From Opitutaceae bacterium (GTDB lineage Bacteria; Verrucomicrobiota; Verrucomicrobiia; Opitutales; Opitutaceae): a stretch of DNA of 64,000 nucleotides. Each line of letters begins with the position of its first letter. The stretch's first letter is position 1. A program made the position numbers and the translations under genes. Below the pieces are notes generated by a model that searched no databases, had not been told where the DNA came from, and saw only the letters and a program-made list of their open reading frames with translations. The stretch is from the NCBI GenBank assembly GCA_027482185.1, contig JAIXWF010000022.1, positions 248,001 through 312,000 of the forward strand, read 5' to 3'. Positions 37,624-45,743 of this stretch are shown here, piece by piece.

Positions 37624-37989
37624 TCAGGCGGCGACCGCCTTGGCGCGCACGGCGGCGCGCAGGTCGCCGAGCGTGCGGAGCTGGCGGAGTTCGTCGTCGG
37701 GAAACTTCGCCCCGAGCAATTCCTCGAGCAGGAAAGTCATCTCCACCATCGCGAGGGAATCGAGCCCGATGTCCTCCACCAGCCGCGTGTCGGCCGGCAA
37801 TTCGCCGAGCGGCGGCCGGCCCGGCTTGGCGGGCAAATGGAAGGCGAGAACGCCGTCGACCAGCCGGTCGAGCGCGGCGACATCGCCGGCGCCGAAGAAC
37901 GCTTCCGCCGCGGCCAAGGTGCCGTCCGGGTAACCGCGCAGCTGGTCGCGGGCGCGTTGCAGGCGGCTCGCTGGGTCGGAGGCGTTCAT
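37624..37989 (-). CDS. acyl carrier protein with N-terminal extension
   Basis: A 121-residue protein whose C-terminal 75 residues are an acyl carrier domain. LVEDIGLDSLAMVEMTFLLE carries the DSL serine that receives phosphopantetheine. The first 45 residues are a helical extension absent from housekeeping AcpP. The ATG at 37989 overlaps the LicD-like stop by 4 bp, and the ketoacyl synthase follows after 6 bp, so all three are translationally linked. It is likely a dedicated carrier for the adjacent synthase. Confidence 0.9.
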   Translation of the reverse strand: MNASDPASRLQRARDQLRGYPDGTLAAAEAFFGAGDVAALDRLVDGVLAFHLPAKPGRPPLGELPADTRLVEDIGLDSLAMVEMTFLLEELLGAKFPDDELRQLRTLGDLRAAVRAKAVAA

Positions 37990-38636
37990 CGGTGGGTGCC
38001 TTCGGTCTGTGCCGCGGGGCCCGCGGGGTGTCGAGGCCGGAAGTAGCGCGTGACCGGATCGCGGACCGCGTCGGGCCCGAGGTAGCCGTAGTGGTGGCGC
38101 AGCAGCGCTTCGGGTTGCGCGGGCAGGGAGACCGCTTCGCCGAGCAAGGTGCCGGCCGCCAGCGGAAAAACCAACGCGCGCGGAAACGGCTCCGTTTCCC
38201 CAGGATTGCGCGAGCGTTCGGTCGAGCGCAGGCGCCCGTCCGACTCGGCATAGAAGTAGAGATCGGCCTCCCAGCCCGCGTGGGTGACGTAGAGTTTGGG
38301 GCCGTGGTGGCGGTGCGAGCTGTCGCGCAGGACGAAGCCGGGCGGCAGACGCCCGCCGGCGTATCGGAGAATCTCGTACGCGGCGAGCGGGGCGCCGAAG
38401 TCGACGTCGGTGTCGTGCGGCAAAATCGCCTTTTCCCGGTGCCAGCCGAGCAACGTCCCGTAGGCGAGCCAGTGGTCGGTGCCGACGGCGCGGAGCCAGG
38501 CGTTGACCCCGCGGAACAGCGCGGCGAGGGCGGGGCCGCGGACGGCGTCGCGGCGGCCCGCCAGCCGCACGCGGTGGCCCAGCAGGCGCAGCTGCCGCTG
38601 CCAGGCGGAGCAGCGGGGGGCGGGCGGCGGCGGCAT
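37986..38636 (-). CDS. LicD/fukutin-family phosphotransferase-like protein
   Basis: A 216-residue protein starting at the ATG at 38636. The core is HWLAYGTLLGWHREKAILPH followed by DTDVDFGAPL, which matches the LicD/fukutin signature of a nucleotidyltransferase-like fold: WLxYGTLLG, then H-D-x-D-x-D. Members transfer phosphocholine or other phospho-alcohols to sugars or polymers. KLYVTHAGWEADLYFYAES continues the domain, which closes with LLRHHYGYLGPD. It heads the operon with the carrier protein, ketoacyl synthase and DMFase-like genes, and is divergent from the inositol-phosphate synthase gene with 82 bp between them. No membrane segment is visible. Confidence 0.83.
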   Translation of the reverse strand: MPPPPAPRCSAWQRQLRLLGHRVRLAGRRDAVRGPALAALFRGVNAWLRAVGTDHWLAYGTLLGWHREKAILPHDTDVDFGAPLAAYEILRYAGGRLPPGFVLRDSSHRHHGPKLYVTHAGWEADLYFYAESDGRLRSTERSRNPGETEPFPRALVFPLAAGTLLGEAVSLPAQPEALLRHHYGYLGPDAVRDPVTRYFRPRHPAGPAAQTEGTHR

Positions 38637-38718
38637 GGGGCGAAGGCGCCAGCGGGCCGGCGGGCCTGCAACCCTTAATCTTGCGTCGGGGCGGACCGCT
38701 CGGCTCCACTCGGCGTTC

Positions 38719-39966
38719 ATGAACCAACAGGCGACCTCGGGCCGCGTCGGAGTGTTTTGCGTCGGCATGGGCGCCGTGGCCTCGACGATGATCGCGGGGG
38801 TGGAATTGGCCCGGCGCGCGGGCCGGGTGCCGGTGGGCAGTCTGAGCGAGCTCGGCGCCGTGCCCGGCGAGGCGGCGGAGCGGCGCTGGGCGGATGTGCT
38901 GCCCTTGGCGCCGCTCGACGCGCTGGTCTTCGGCGGCGTGGATCTGATCGAGACCGACGCCGCGGGCGCGGCGCGGACCGCCGGGGTGCTCGACGCCGCC
39001 GACCTCGCGGCGACGGCCGACTTTCTGGCGACCGTTAAGGCCGGTCGCGGGCTGCACGATCCCGGCTACGTGCGGTTGCTGCCGGCGGTGCGGGCGCGGC
39101 CCGAAACGGGCAAGCGGGCGCAGCTCGGGGCGATGGTGCGCGAGTACCGGGCTTTTTTCGCAGGGGCGGGTTGCGCGCGCGGCGTGGTGTTGCTGACGCT
39201 GTCGACGGAGGCGTGGCGCGATCCGGGCGAGCTGCATGCGACGCCGGAAGCGTTTCTCGCCGCGGTCGACCGCGACGATCCGGCGGTTTCGCCGTCGCAG
39301 CTCTACGCGTGGGCGGCCCTGGAAGCGGGTTACCCGGTCGTGAACTGCACGCCGAACCCGGTGCTCGATGCGCCGGCGATCGTGACCTTCGCGGAGCGGC
39401 GCGGGTTGCCCATCGCGGGTTCCGATCTCAAGAGCGGGCAGACCTACATGAAGACGATTGTGGGCGCGGCGCTCGGGAAACGCCTGCTCGGCGTGCACGG
39501 CTGGTTCAGCACGAACATTCTCGGCAATCGCGACGGCCTTGTCCTCGACGAACCGCAAAACTTCCGGGCGAAGGAAATCACGAAGGGCGGCGTGCTCGAC
39601 GACCTGCTCGACGCGAAGCGCCACCCGGAGCTCTACGCCGGAATGGAGCATCAGGTGCACATCCACTACTACCCGCCGAAGGGAGACAACAAGGAGGCCT
39701 GGGACGCGATCCAGCTCTTCGGTTGGCTGGGCTACGGCATGGAATTGAAAATCAATTTCCAGTGCCGCGATTCCATCCTCGCGGCGCCGCTGGTGCTCGA
39801 TCTCGCGCGCTTCATCGACCTGGCGGCCCAGAAGGGCGCGGCCGGCGTGCAGTCGTGGCTGGGCAACTATTTCAAGAACCCCGCGCCGCGGCCGGGCGAG
39901 ATCCCGACCAACGACGTGCACGTGCAGCTCGCCGCGCTCGAGCGGCAGTTGCTGGCGTGGCGCTGA
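38719..39966 (+). CDS. ino1: inositol-3-phosphate synthase (MIPS family)
   Basis: A 415-residue NAD-dependent cyclase of the myo-inositol-1-phosphate synthase family, which turns glucose 6-phosphate into inositol 3-phosphate. The N-terminal NAD site is VFCVGMGAVASTMIAGV. The catalytic region is PIAGSDLKSGQTYMKTIVG, STNILGNRDGLVLDEPQNF and RAKEITKGGVLDD, matching the SGQT, NxLGNxDG and FRxKE blocks of the family, with the catalytic lysines visible. Its length is that of the shorter prokaryotic form. It is divergent from the LicD-like gene and convergent with the CDP-alcohol phosphatidyltransferase. It would supply the headgroup for an inositol lipid. Confidence 0.93.
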   Translation: MNQQATSGRVGVFCVGMGAVASTMIAGVELARRAGRVPVGSLSELGAVPGEAAERRWADVLPLAPLDALVFGGVDLIETDAAGAARTAGVLDAADLAATADFLATVKAGRGLHDPGYVRLLPAVRARPETGKRAQLGAMVREYRAFFAGAGCARGVVLLTLSTEAWRDPGELHATPEAFLAAVDRDDPAVSPSQLYAWAALEAGYPVVNCTPNPVLDAPAIVTFAERRGLPIAGSDLKSGQTYMKTIVGAALGKRLLGVHGWFSTNILGNRDGLVLDEPQNFRAKEITKGGVLDDLLDAKRHPELYAGMEHQVHIHYYPPKGDNKEAWDAIQLFGWLGYGMELKINFQCRDSILAAPLVLDLARFIDLAAQKGAAGVQSWLGNYFKNPAPRPGEIPTNDVHVQLAALERQLLAWR

Positions 39967-39980
39967 TCCGAACGCCGGCA

Positions 39981-40102
39981 GTTGGGGGAGCTTGGCTGGG
40001 AGTTGAGCGCGAAACCGTTCGGTGTTTCGCACCGCGCGCTGCGGCGATGTTCTCCGGTCCTCGTTCCGGTCCTTCGACTTTCAACCTACAACTTTCAACT
40101 CC
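39981..40102. repeat. GTTGAAAG-type inverted-repeat cassette (copy 2)
   Basis: The left arm 39981-40007 (gttgggggagcttggctggg, then agttgag) faces the right arm 40078-40102 (ctttcaacctacaactttca, then actcc), whose complement reads GTTGAAAGTTGTAGGTTGAAAG. The left arm has decayed more than the right. It fills the gap between two convergent genes, like the other two copies. Confidence 0.55.
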
Positions 40103-40116
40103 AAGGTCCCGGCCGA

Positions 40117-40836
40117 TCAGCCGCGGGCGGCGCGGTGCAGCGCGGCGAGGCGCAGGATTGCCGAGACATTGGCGGCCGCGGCCACGACCGTGAATGCGAC
40201 GACGAGCGCCGCCGGCCCGGCGAGACCCGCGGCCGTCGCGCCGCCCAGCAGCCAGACGATGCGCTCCGGGCGTTTCATCCAGCCGCGCGGCGGCGTGAGC
40301 CCGAGAGCCTCGGCCTTCGCCGTCGAGTACGTGACCATCATCGCCCCGAAGAGCGCAGCCAGGACGGCGAGCTGCGCGGGCATGTGTCCGGCAAACAGGT
40401 ACAGCGCGCCGGCGTGGAAGAAGAATTCGACGTAGCGGTCGAGGACCGAGTCGAGGGCCGCGCCGGCGGCGGAGGCGCGGGCGGTGGCGCGGGCGACGGC
40501 GCCGTCGAGCAAATCGCAGAGTCCGCTCAGGCCGAGCAGCCACGCGGCGCAACCCGGCAAACCGGCGGCAAGGGCCGCGCCGCTGCCGGCACCGAAAACC
40601 AACGAGGTCCACGTGATCGTATCGGGGGAGACACCGAGCCGGATCGCGCCCGCGACCAGCGGTTGCGCGAGGGCGTAGCCGCGCTGCATCACGGCGGCGC
40701 CGAGAAACACGGTGCCGCCTTCCCGCGTGACGCGCTCCGCCGCGGCGGCCGGCCGGCGCAGGGCGGCGGCGAGCGCGAGGAGCCCGACGGTGCCGGCGAG
40801 GGCGGCGGCAGCGACGGCGTCGGGCGTCCAGGTCAT
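40117..40836 (-). CDS. CDP-alcohol phosphatidyltransferase, candidate phosphatidylinositol-phosphate synthase
   Basis: A 239-residue membrane enzyme with about six helices. LLDGAVARATARASAAGAAL continuing DSVLD fits the family signature DG-x2-AR-x8-G-x3-D-x3-D exactly. Members move a phosphatidyl group from CDP-diacylglycerol to an alcohol such as inositol phosphate, glycerol phosphate or serine. Beside an inositol-phosphate synthase, inositol 3-phosphate is the likely acceptor, giving phosphatidylinositol phosphate. Archaetidylinositol- and PIP-synthase-type enzymes are of similar length. It faces the MIPS gene and is divergent from the GNAT-type gene, with 98 bp between the two starts. Confidence 0.88.
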   Translation of the reverse strand: MTWTPDAVAAAALAGTVGLLALAAALRRPAAAAERVTREGGTVFLGAAVMQRGYALAQPLVAGAIRLGVSPDTITWTSLVFGAGSGAALAAGLPGCAAWLLGLSGLCDLLDGAVARATARASAAGAALDSVLDRYVEFFFHAGALYLFAGHMPAQLAVLAALFGAMMVTYSTAKAEALGLTPPRGWMKRPERIVWLLGGATAAGLAGPAALVVAFTVVAAAANVSAILRLAALHRAARG

Positions 40837-40934
40837 GCGTGCCGCGATGCAGCCACGGGCGCGGGGGCAAGTCCAACCGATGTTGTGGGCGCGGCGGCTC
40901 GACAGGTCCGGCGGGCGGGGGCAGAACGGCGCGC

Positions 40935-42062
40935 GTGATCGCGATCGAGGCAGTCGAGCGGGCGGCGCAGCGGGAGGAGTTTCTCCGGCTGCCCTGGCGC
41001 CTGCACGGGGCGACGCCGGCGTGGGTGCCGCCGTTGCTTTCCGACCAGCGGCGCGCGCTCGATCCGCGGCGCGGGGACTATTTCAAGGCGGGCAACACGG
41101 GCGCGTGCTGGCTGGCCCGGCGCGACGGCCGCGCGGTGGGCCGGATCGCGGCGTTCCGCAACGAAGCGCACCTGCGCGCGCACGGCGACGGCGCGGGCTT
41201 CTTCGGTTTCTTCGAATGCGAGTCCGACGCGGAGGTCGCGCGGCCGTTGCTGGCCGCGGCGGAGGCGTGGCTGCGCGCGGCGGGCCTGACAACGGTGCGC
41301 GGGCCCGCGAATTTCAATATCCAGGAGGAGGCGGGCGTGCTGCTCGACGGCTTCGACCTCGCGCCGATGGTGGGGATGGCGTGGACGCCGCCGTACTACC
41401 GCGACCTGCTGGAGCAGGCGGGGTACACGCCGTGCCGCGACCTGCGGGTCTACCGCTGCGACTGGGCGTCGGAGCAACGGGAGCAGTCGGCGCGGCTGGC
41501 GAAGGTGGCGCGGCAGGTCGAGGAACGCGGCCGGGTGCGGGTGCGCACGCTCGATCTCGGCGATCTGCCGGGCGCGGCGCGGCATCTCGCGATCGTGTTT
41601 GCGGAATCGTGGCGGGACAACTGGGGCCACGTGCCGATCAGCGAGGCGGAGTTTCTCGAGCTTTACCGGCGTTACCGGCTGCTGCTGGTGCCGGAGTTGG
41701 TTTTGCTGGCCGACGTGGACGGCGAGCCGGCGGGCGTGTGGGTGACGATGCCGGATTTCAATGTGCCGATCAAAGCGATCGACGGCCGGCTGTGGCCCTT
41801 CGGCTGGTGGCGGTTGCTGCGGGCACGGCACACCGTGACGCGTTATCGCGCGATGATTCTCGGGGTGCGGCCGAAGTTCCGCCGGCTCGGCCTGCCGTTG
41901 ATCTTCGTGCAGCGCTGCCGGGACGAGTTGGCGCGGCGGGGCGCGACCCTGTTGGAGCTGTCCTGGGTGCTCGACGACAACCACGAGGTGATCGCGGGCA
42001 TCGAGCGGTTCGGCGGGCGCTGTGCGCAGACCCTGCGGCTCTACGGAAAGGACCTGCGTTGA
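40935..42062 (+). CDS. GNAT-fold N-acyltransferase, candidate bacterial ceramide synthase
   Basis: A 375-residue GNAT-superfamily protein. I use the GTG at 40935, because the 32 residues before it (starting at 40839) are low-complexity Gly/Arg. The sequence has LPWRLHGATPAWVPPLLSDQ, GRIAAFRNEAHL, FFGFFECESD, VRGPANFNIQEEAGVLLDGF, ESWRDNWGHVPISEAE and SWVLDDNHEVIAGIERFGGR. These are features of the large YghO-like GNAT family to which the bacterial ceramide synthase of Caulobacter belongs. That enzyme acylates the amine of a sphingoid base. The assignment rests on recalled resemblance. The neighbouring Aur1-like gene, which overlaps it by 4 bp (TTGA), supports it. No serine palmitoyltransferase is in the window. 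Confidence 0.72.
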   Translation: MIAIEAVERAAQREEFLRLPWRLHGATPAWVPPLLSDQRRALDPRRGDYFKAGNTGACWLARRDGRAVGRIAAFRNEAHLRAHGDGAGFFGFFECESDAEVARPLLAAAEAWLRAAGLTTVRGPANFNIQEEAGVLLDGFDLAPMVGMAWTPPYYRDLLEQAGYTPCRDLRVYRCDWASEQREQSARLAKVARQVEERGRVRVRTLDLGDLPGAARHLAIVFAESWRDNWGHVPISEAEFLELYRRYRLLLVPELVLLADVDGEPAGVWVTMPDFNVPIKAIDGRLWPFGWWRLLRARHTVTRYRAMILGVRPKFRRLGLPLIFVQRCRDELARRGATLLELSWVLDDNHEVIAGIERFGGRCAQTLRLYGKDLR

Positions 42063-42976
42063 GCGCCGCGGACCGCCTTGGGCGGATCGTGGCGACGGCG
42101 GCGGTGGCCGTTTATCCCGCGGTGCTGGCGGCGGCGGGCGCGTTGCAGGCGGAGCACCTGGTGTTTGCCGGGACCGGGGCGGCGGCGATGTGGGCCCGGG
42201 GCAAGGTGCGGACGGCGGCGCGGTTCTTCGTGCCCTTCGTGCTGATCCTCGCGGTGTACGACGCGCAGCGCCATGTGATCGACGATTGGCGCGGGCGAAT
42301 TCGGGTGGCGGAGCCGTTGGCGTGGGAATTGGTCTGGTTCGGGATCGGGACCGCGGACGGCCGGCTGGAAACACCGGCGGCGTGGTGGCAACGGCATACG
42401 CATCCCGTGCTCGATGTGATCTGCGGGGCGGCCTACCTCGGTTTCGTGCCGGCGTACCTCGCGGCGGCGGCGTGGTGGCGCTTCGGACGGCGCGAACCGC
42501 GGGCCCGCGAGGCGATGTGGACGCTGCTGGCCCTCTATCTGGCGGGTTACGCGCTGCAGTTCGCCTACCCGGCGGCGCCGCCGTGGTACACGGATCGCTA
42601 CGGGCTGGGGCCGGCGGTCCTCGCGGCGCCGCCGGAGGCCGCGGGCGCGGCGCGGTTCGACGCCGCTCTCGGCGTGAAAGTCTTCGCCGGCTACTACGGC
42701 AAGAGCACGAATGTCTTCGGCGCGATCCCGTCGCTGCACGTCGGCACGACGTTCCTCGGGCTGTTGTTCGCGTGGCGGTACCGGTCGCTGCGGGCGGTGT
42801 TCGCGGGGCTGTGGGCGGTCACGGCGTTCGCGTCGGTGTACCTGAACCACCACTACGTGATCGACGGCCTGGCCGGCATGGCGTTGGCGGCGGCCGGGTT
42901 CGGCGCGGCGGCGGCGCTGGGGCGCCGGCCGCCGGCCGGGCCGGGGCTCACTTCGGATCGAGCTGCCGGAGGGTGA
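42059..42976 (+). CDS. Aur1-like PAP2-family protein, candidate inositol phosphoceramide synthase
   Basis: A 305-residue membrane protein with a TTG start that overlaps the acyltransferase stop. The PAP2 catalytic motifs are VFGAIPSLHVGTTFLGLLFA and SVYLNHHYVIDGLAGMALAA, supplying the two histidines and the aspartate. The preceding loop FAYPAAPPWYTDRYG resembles the TAPPWY loop of Aur1, the fungal inositol phosphorylceramide synthase, and its bacterial relatives. Such enzymes move phosphoinositol from phosphatidylinositol to ceramide, while a lipid-phosphatase role is the alternative. Its 3' end overlaps the convergent DUF4097 gene by 29 bp. Confidence 0.85.
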   Translation: MSAADRLGRIVATAAVAVYPAVLAAAGALQAEHLVFAGTGAAAMWARGKVRTAARFFVPFVLILAVYDAQRHVIDDWRGRIRVAEPLAWELVWFGIGTADGRLETPAAWWQRHTHPVLDVICGAAYLGFVPAYLAAAAWWRFGRREPRAREAMWTLLALYLAGYALQFAYPAAPPWYTDRYGLGPAVLAAPPEAAGAARFDAALGVKVFAGYYGKSTNVFGAIPSLHVGTTFLGLLFAWRYRSLRAVFAGLWAVTAFASVYLNHHYVIDGLAGMALAAAGFGAAAALGRRPPAGPGLTSDRAAGG

Positions 42977-44003
42977 CGTCGCCGTTCATCGTTGCGACGC
43001 TGATCTCGGGGCCGCCGCCGTTGAGGGCGCCGGTGACGAGCTTGCCGCCGGTGATGGTGGGGACGGCGGGCGGGCGGGGGGCCTTGGGCGAGGCGGGCGG
43101 CAACGGGGTGCGGGGCTTTTCGGCGCCCTCGCGCTGGCGGGCGGCCTCGATACCTTCGCGGGCGGCGAGCGCGGCCTCGCGGACGGCGACCGCCACTTCG
43201 CGGGCGGCTTCGGCGCCGACGCGGCCGGCTTCGCGCAGGGCTTCGCGGGCCTCGGGCGGGAGGACGCCGGCCTCGGCCGTGCCGTGGCGGACGCGGATGT
43301 TCCCGCGGGGGGAATTCTCGGTCTTGGTGACGAGGGCTTGCTCGGGAAAATCGGTGAGGACGGAGCCGTTCTGGGTCCGGAGCCGGACGTTGGCTTTGGC
43401 GTCGGCGGGGGCGCGGATGACGACGGCGCCGTTCAGCGAGGTGAACGAGATCGGCTTGCCCTCGCGGAGCTCGCGGACGACGGCGGTGATGTCGCCGTTC
43501 ATGTTGGAAACGACGGCGCCGCCGGCGAGATCCTCGATCCGGACGTCGCCGTTGAGGGTGGTGATCTCGAGATCGCCGGCGAGGTTGCGGCACTGGATGT
43601 CGCCGCCGAACGAGTTCTGCACGACGACATGGGTGCCGCGGGGCACGGTGACGGTGAAATCGGCGGGGGCGCCGGCCATGCCCTCGGCGAGGGCGTCGAG
43701 CACGACGACGTTGTCCTTCTCGGTGAGGCTGAAGCCCGAGGCGGCGGAGAGCACGCGGAGACCGTCCTTGCGCGGCTTGCCGAGCGCGGGCTGGGTGTCG
43801 GACCGGACCGAGACCGCGGCGGTGTCCGCGCCGACGATCTTCACGTCGCCGCGGCTGACCTGGATCCGGAGGGTGCCGGGTTTGGCGGGATCGGAGAAAC
43901 GGACGACGGACGGTTCCTCGTCGGCGGCGCGGACCGCGGCGGCGAAGGCGAGCGCGAGGGCGGCGGCGAGGACAAAGGCGGGACGGGGACGTGGTGAATT
44001 CAT
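42948..44003 (-). CDS. exported DUF4097-type beta-solenoid protein
   Basis: A 351-residue protein with a signal peptide (residues 1-26, ending AVRAA). Residues 40-240 are a repeating beta pattern with NGDV/NGDI-type turns, for example ITTLNGDVRIEDLAGG and VVSNMNGDITAVVREL, which is the DUF4097/DUF4098 repeat. A helical Ala/Arg/Glu stretch (about 255-300) and a Pro-rich linker follow. One last repeat, VATMNGDVTLRQL, sits at the C-terminus. Function is unknown; such proteins often follow sigma/anti-sigma pairs, as here. It is the third gene of that set, 64 bp after the anti-sigma gene, and overlaps the PAP2 gene tail-to-tail by 29 bp. Confidence 0.88.
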   Translation of the reverse strand: MNSPRPRPAFVLAAALALAFAAAVRAADEEPSVVRFSDPAKPGTLRIQVSRGDVKIVGADTAAVSVRSDTQPALGKPRKDGLRVLSAASGFSLTEKDNVVVLDALAEGMAGAPADFTVTVPRGTHVVVQNSFGGDIQCRNLAGDLEITTLNGDVRIEDLAGGAVVSNMNGDITAVVRELREGKPISFTSLNGAVVIRAPADAKANVRLRTQNGSVLTDFPEQALVTKTENSPRGNIRVRHGTAEAGVLPPEAREALREAGRVGAEAAREVAVAVREAALAAREGIEAARQREGAEKPRTPLPPASPKAPRPPAVPTITGGKLVTGALNGGGPEISVATMNGDVTLRQLDPK

Positions 44004-44067
44004 GCTGCGGATACGGACGGAGGGTTGGCGGTTGGGCCGCGTTCGGGTCGGTTGTGGAAAGTCGGGT

Positions 44068-44907
44068 TCAGAGCTGCGCGAGGGCGCGCCGGGCGGCGGT
44101 GCGGACGGAGGCGTCGGCGCCCTCGTTGAGGACGAGTTTCTCGAGCGCGGGGCGGGCTTCGGCGTCGCGGGCGGTGGCGAGGAAGTCGATCATCGAGACC
44201 TGGACGATCGGGTTTTCTTCGCGCGGGAGGGAGGCGAGGACGCCCGCGCGGACGACCTCGCGGTCGGCATGCGGAAAGAGTCCGTCGAGCGCGCGGAGGC
44301 GGACGTTGACGCTGGGGTCGAGGGCGAGGGCGCTGATGAGTTCGTTGATGACGCGGTCGTCGGGGTTCTCGTCGGCGCGGAGGGCGGAGGTGAGGACGCC
44401 GCGGAGCCGGTCGTTCGTCGGCCGCTGCTGCTGCTGGAGCAAGGAGTAGCCGACGAGCTGGCCCATGGTATCGACCTTGCGGCGGAGATCCTCGAGCTCG
44501 CGGCGGGAGGCGGCGTCGGTCTGGGCGAGGGCCGGGGAGTAACCGGCGGCGGGCGCGGCGACGCGCTGGCCGGCGAAGAAGCCGCCGGCGACGAGCGCGG
44601 CGCCGGCGAGCGGCGCGAGGATCCAGCGCCAGACGGAGGTGCGGCGGGAGCGTTCGACGGTGGCGCGGACGCTGGCGGCGGAGTTCTTTTCCTCCTCGAG
44701 GAGGGCGTAGAAGTTGCGGCGGAGCCGGGGCGAAGGGGCAGGATCGGGCAGGGCGCCGAGGGCGTCCGCCGTGCGTGACAAGGTGGCGAAGTCGCGCTGG
44801 CAGTCCGGGCAGCCGGCGAGGTGGGTGCGCGCGTCGAGGTGGGCGGTCGCGGCGGTGCGGGCGTCGAGGAGTTCGGGAAAGACTTCGCGGGCGCGTTGGC
44901 AGTTCAT
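44068..44907 (-). CDS. anti-sigma factor-like membrane protein with HEAT-type repeats
   Basis: A 279-residue protein. The N-terminus has a zinc-finger anti-sigma motif, MNCQRAREVFPELL then HLAGCPDCQRD (H-x3-C-x2-C). One transmembrane segment follows near residue 95 (ILAPLAGAALVAGGFFAG). The periplasmic part starts with a coiled-coil-like stretch (RRELEDLRRKVDTMGQLVG) and continues with HEAT-type helical repeats (INELISALALDPSVNVRLRA, EENPIVQVSMIDFLATARD). The HEAT part may sense a partner at the membrane. It is 25 bp after the ECF sigma gene, which it should hold inactive. Confidence 0.88.
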   Translation of the reverse strand: MNCQRAREVFPELLDARTAATAHLDARTHLAGCPDCQRDFATLSRTADALGALPDPAPSPRLRRNFYALLEEEKNSAASVRATVERSRRTSVWRWILAPLAGAALVAGGFFAGQRVAAPAAGYSPALAQTDAASRRELEDLRRKVDTMGQLVGYSLLQQQQRPTNDRLRGVLTSALRADENPDDRVINELISALALDPSVNVRLRALDGLFPHADREVVRAGVLASLPREENPIVQVSMIDFLATARDAEARPALEKLVLNEGADASVRTAARRALAQL

Positions 44908-44932
44908 GGCGGGGCGGAAGAGGGCGGGCGTT

Positions 44933-45583
44933 TCAGTCGGCGGCTTCCTGCTGGAGCCGGAAGTAGAGATCGCGGAGCTGGCGGAGGGCGCGGTGGGCGC
45001 GGACTTTGGCGGCGCCGACGGAGCACTCGAGAATGCCGGAGATCTCGGCGAACGAGAGCTCCTGGAACCGGGCGAGGAGGAGGACCTCGCGGTCGTCGCG
45101 GTCGAGACGGGCGAGGGCGGTATGCAGAAGGGCGTGGTCGTCGCGGGCGGCGGCGCGGTGGCCGGCGTGCGGGGCCTCGTCGGCGTGGTCGTGGAGATCG
45201 GCCGGATCGGTGGCCTGCGGGGCGGCGTTGGCCTTGCGGTAGTGGTCGGTGGCGCAGCGGCGGGCGAGGTGGTACATCCAGGCGGTGAAGCTGCCGTCGT
45301 CGCGGTAGGTGTGGCGGTATTTCAGCATGCGCTGGAAGACGATCTGGGTGATGTCCTCGGCGGCGGACCGGTCGCCCGTGAGCTTGGCGAGGTAGCCGAA
45401 AAGCCGGCCGTGGTGGCGCTCGAAGAGCTCGCCCAGGGCGTCGAGCTCGCCGTCGCGGACGGCGAGCATCAAGGCATGGTCGGAGCGTTGGGCGGGAGCG
45501 TTAACCACGGCGGCCGGGCGGGATCCGACGTTACGAACGGCGGGGACGGGAGCGACAGGGATTTCGGGCAGGGCGGCGATCAC
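44933..45583 (-). CDS. ECF RNA polymerase sigma factor
   Basis: Region 2 is LGELFERHHGRLFGYLAKLT to FTAWMYHLARRCATDHYRK, and region 4 is LDRDDREVLLLARFQELSFA to VGAAKVRAHRALRQLRDLY, so this is a complete sigma-70 ECF protein. From the GTG at 45583 it is 216 residues. The ATG at 45469 (MLAVRDGELDALG) is an equally fair start giving 178 residues. Neither has a clear ribosome binding site. Anti-sigma and DUF4097 genes follow on the same strand, so the three probably form an autoregulated envelope-response operon. Confidence 0.92.
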   Translation of the reverse strand: MIAALPEIPVAPVPAVRNVGSRPAAVVNAPAQRSDHALMLAVRDGELDALGELFERHHGRLFGYLAKLTGDRSAAEDITQIVFQRMLKYRHTYRDDGSFTAWMYHLARRCATDHYRKANAAPQATDPADLHDHADEAPHAGHRAAARDDHALLHTALARLDRDDREVLLLARFQELSFAEISGILECSVGAAKVRAHRALRQLRDLYFRLQQEAAD

Positions 45584-45743
45584 GGCGGCGGGACATGGCG
45601 TGGTTGTCCGGAGAGAACTCGGACCGCGCGGATTGGTTACGGAAAATCCGCGGAAATTCCGCCGGCCGCCCCGGCGGCGCTGCGGGATTGCCCTTCGGCC
45701 CGCCGCGTGTACCGGTAACGGGCCAACCGCCCCCCTCCCCACC

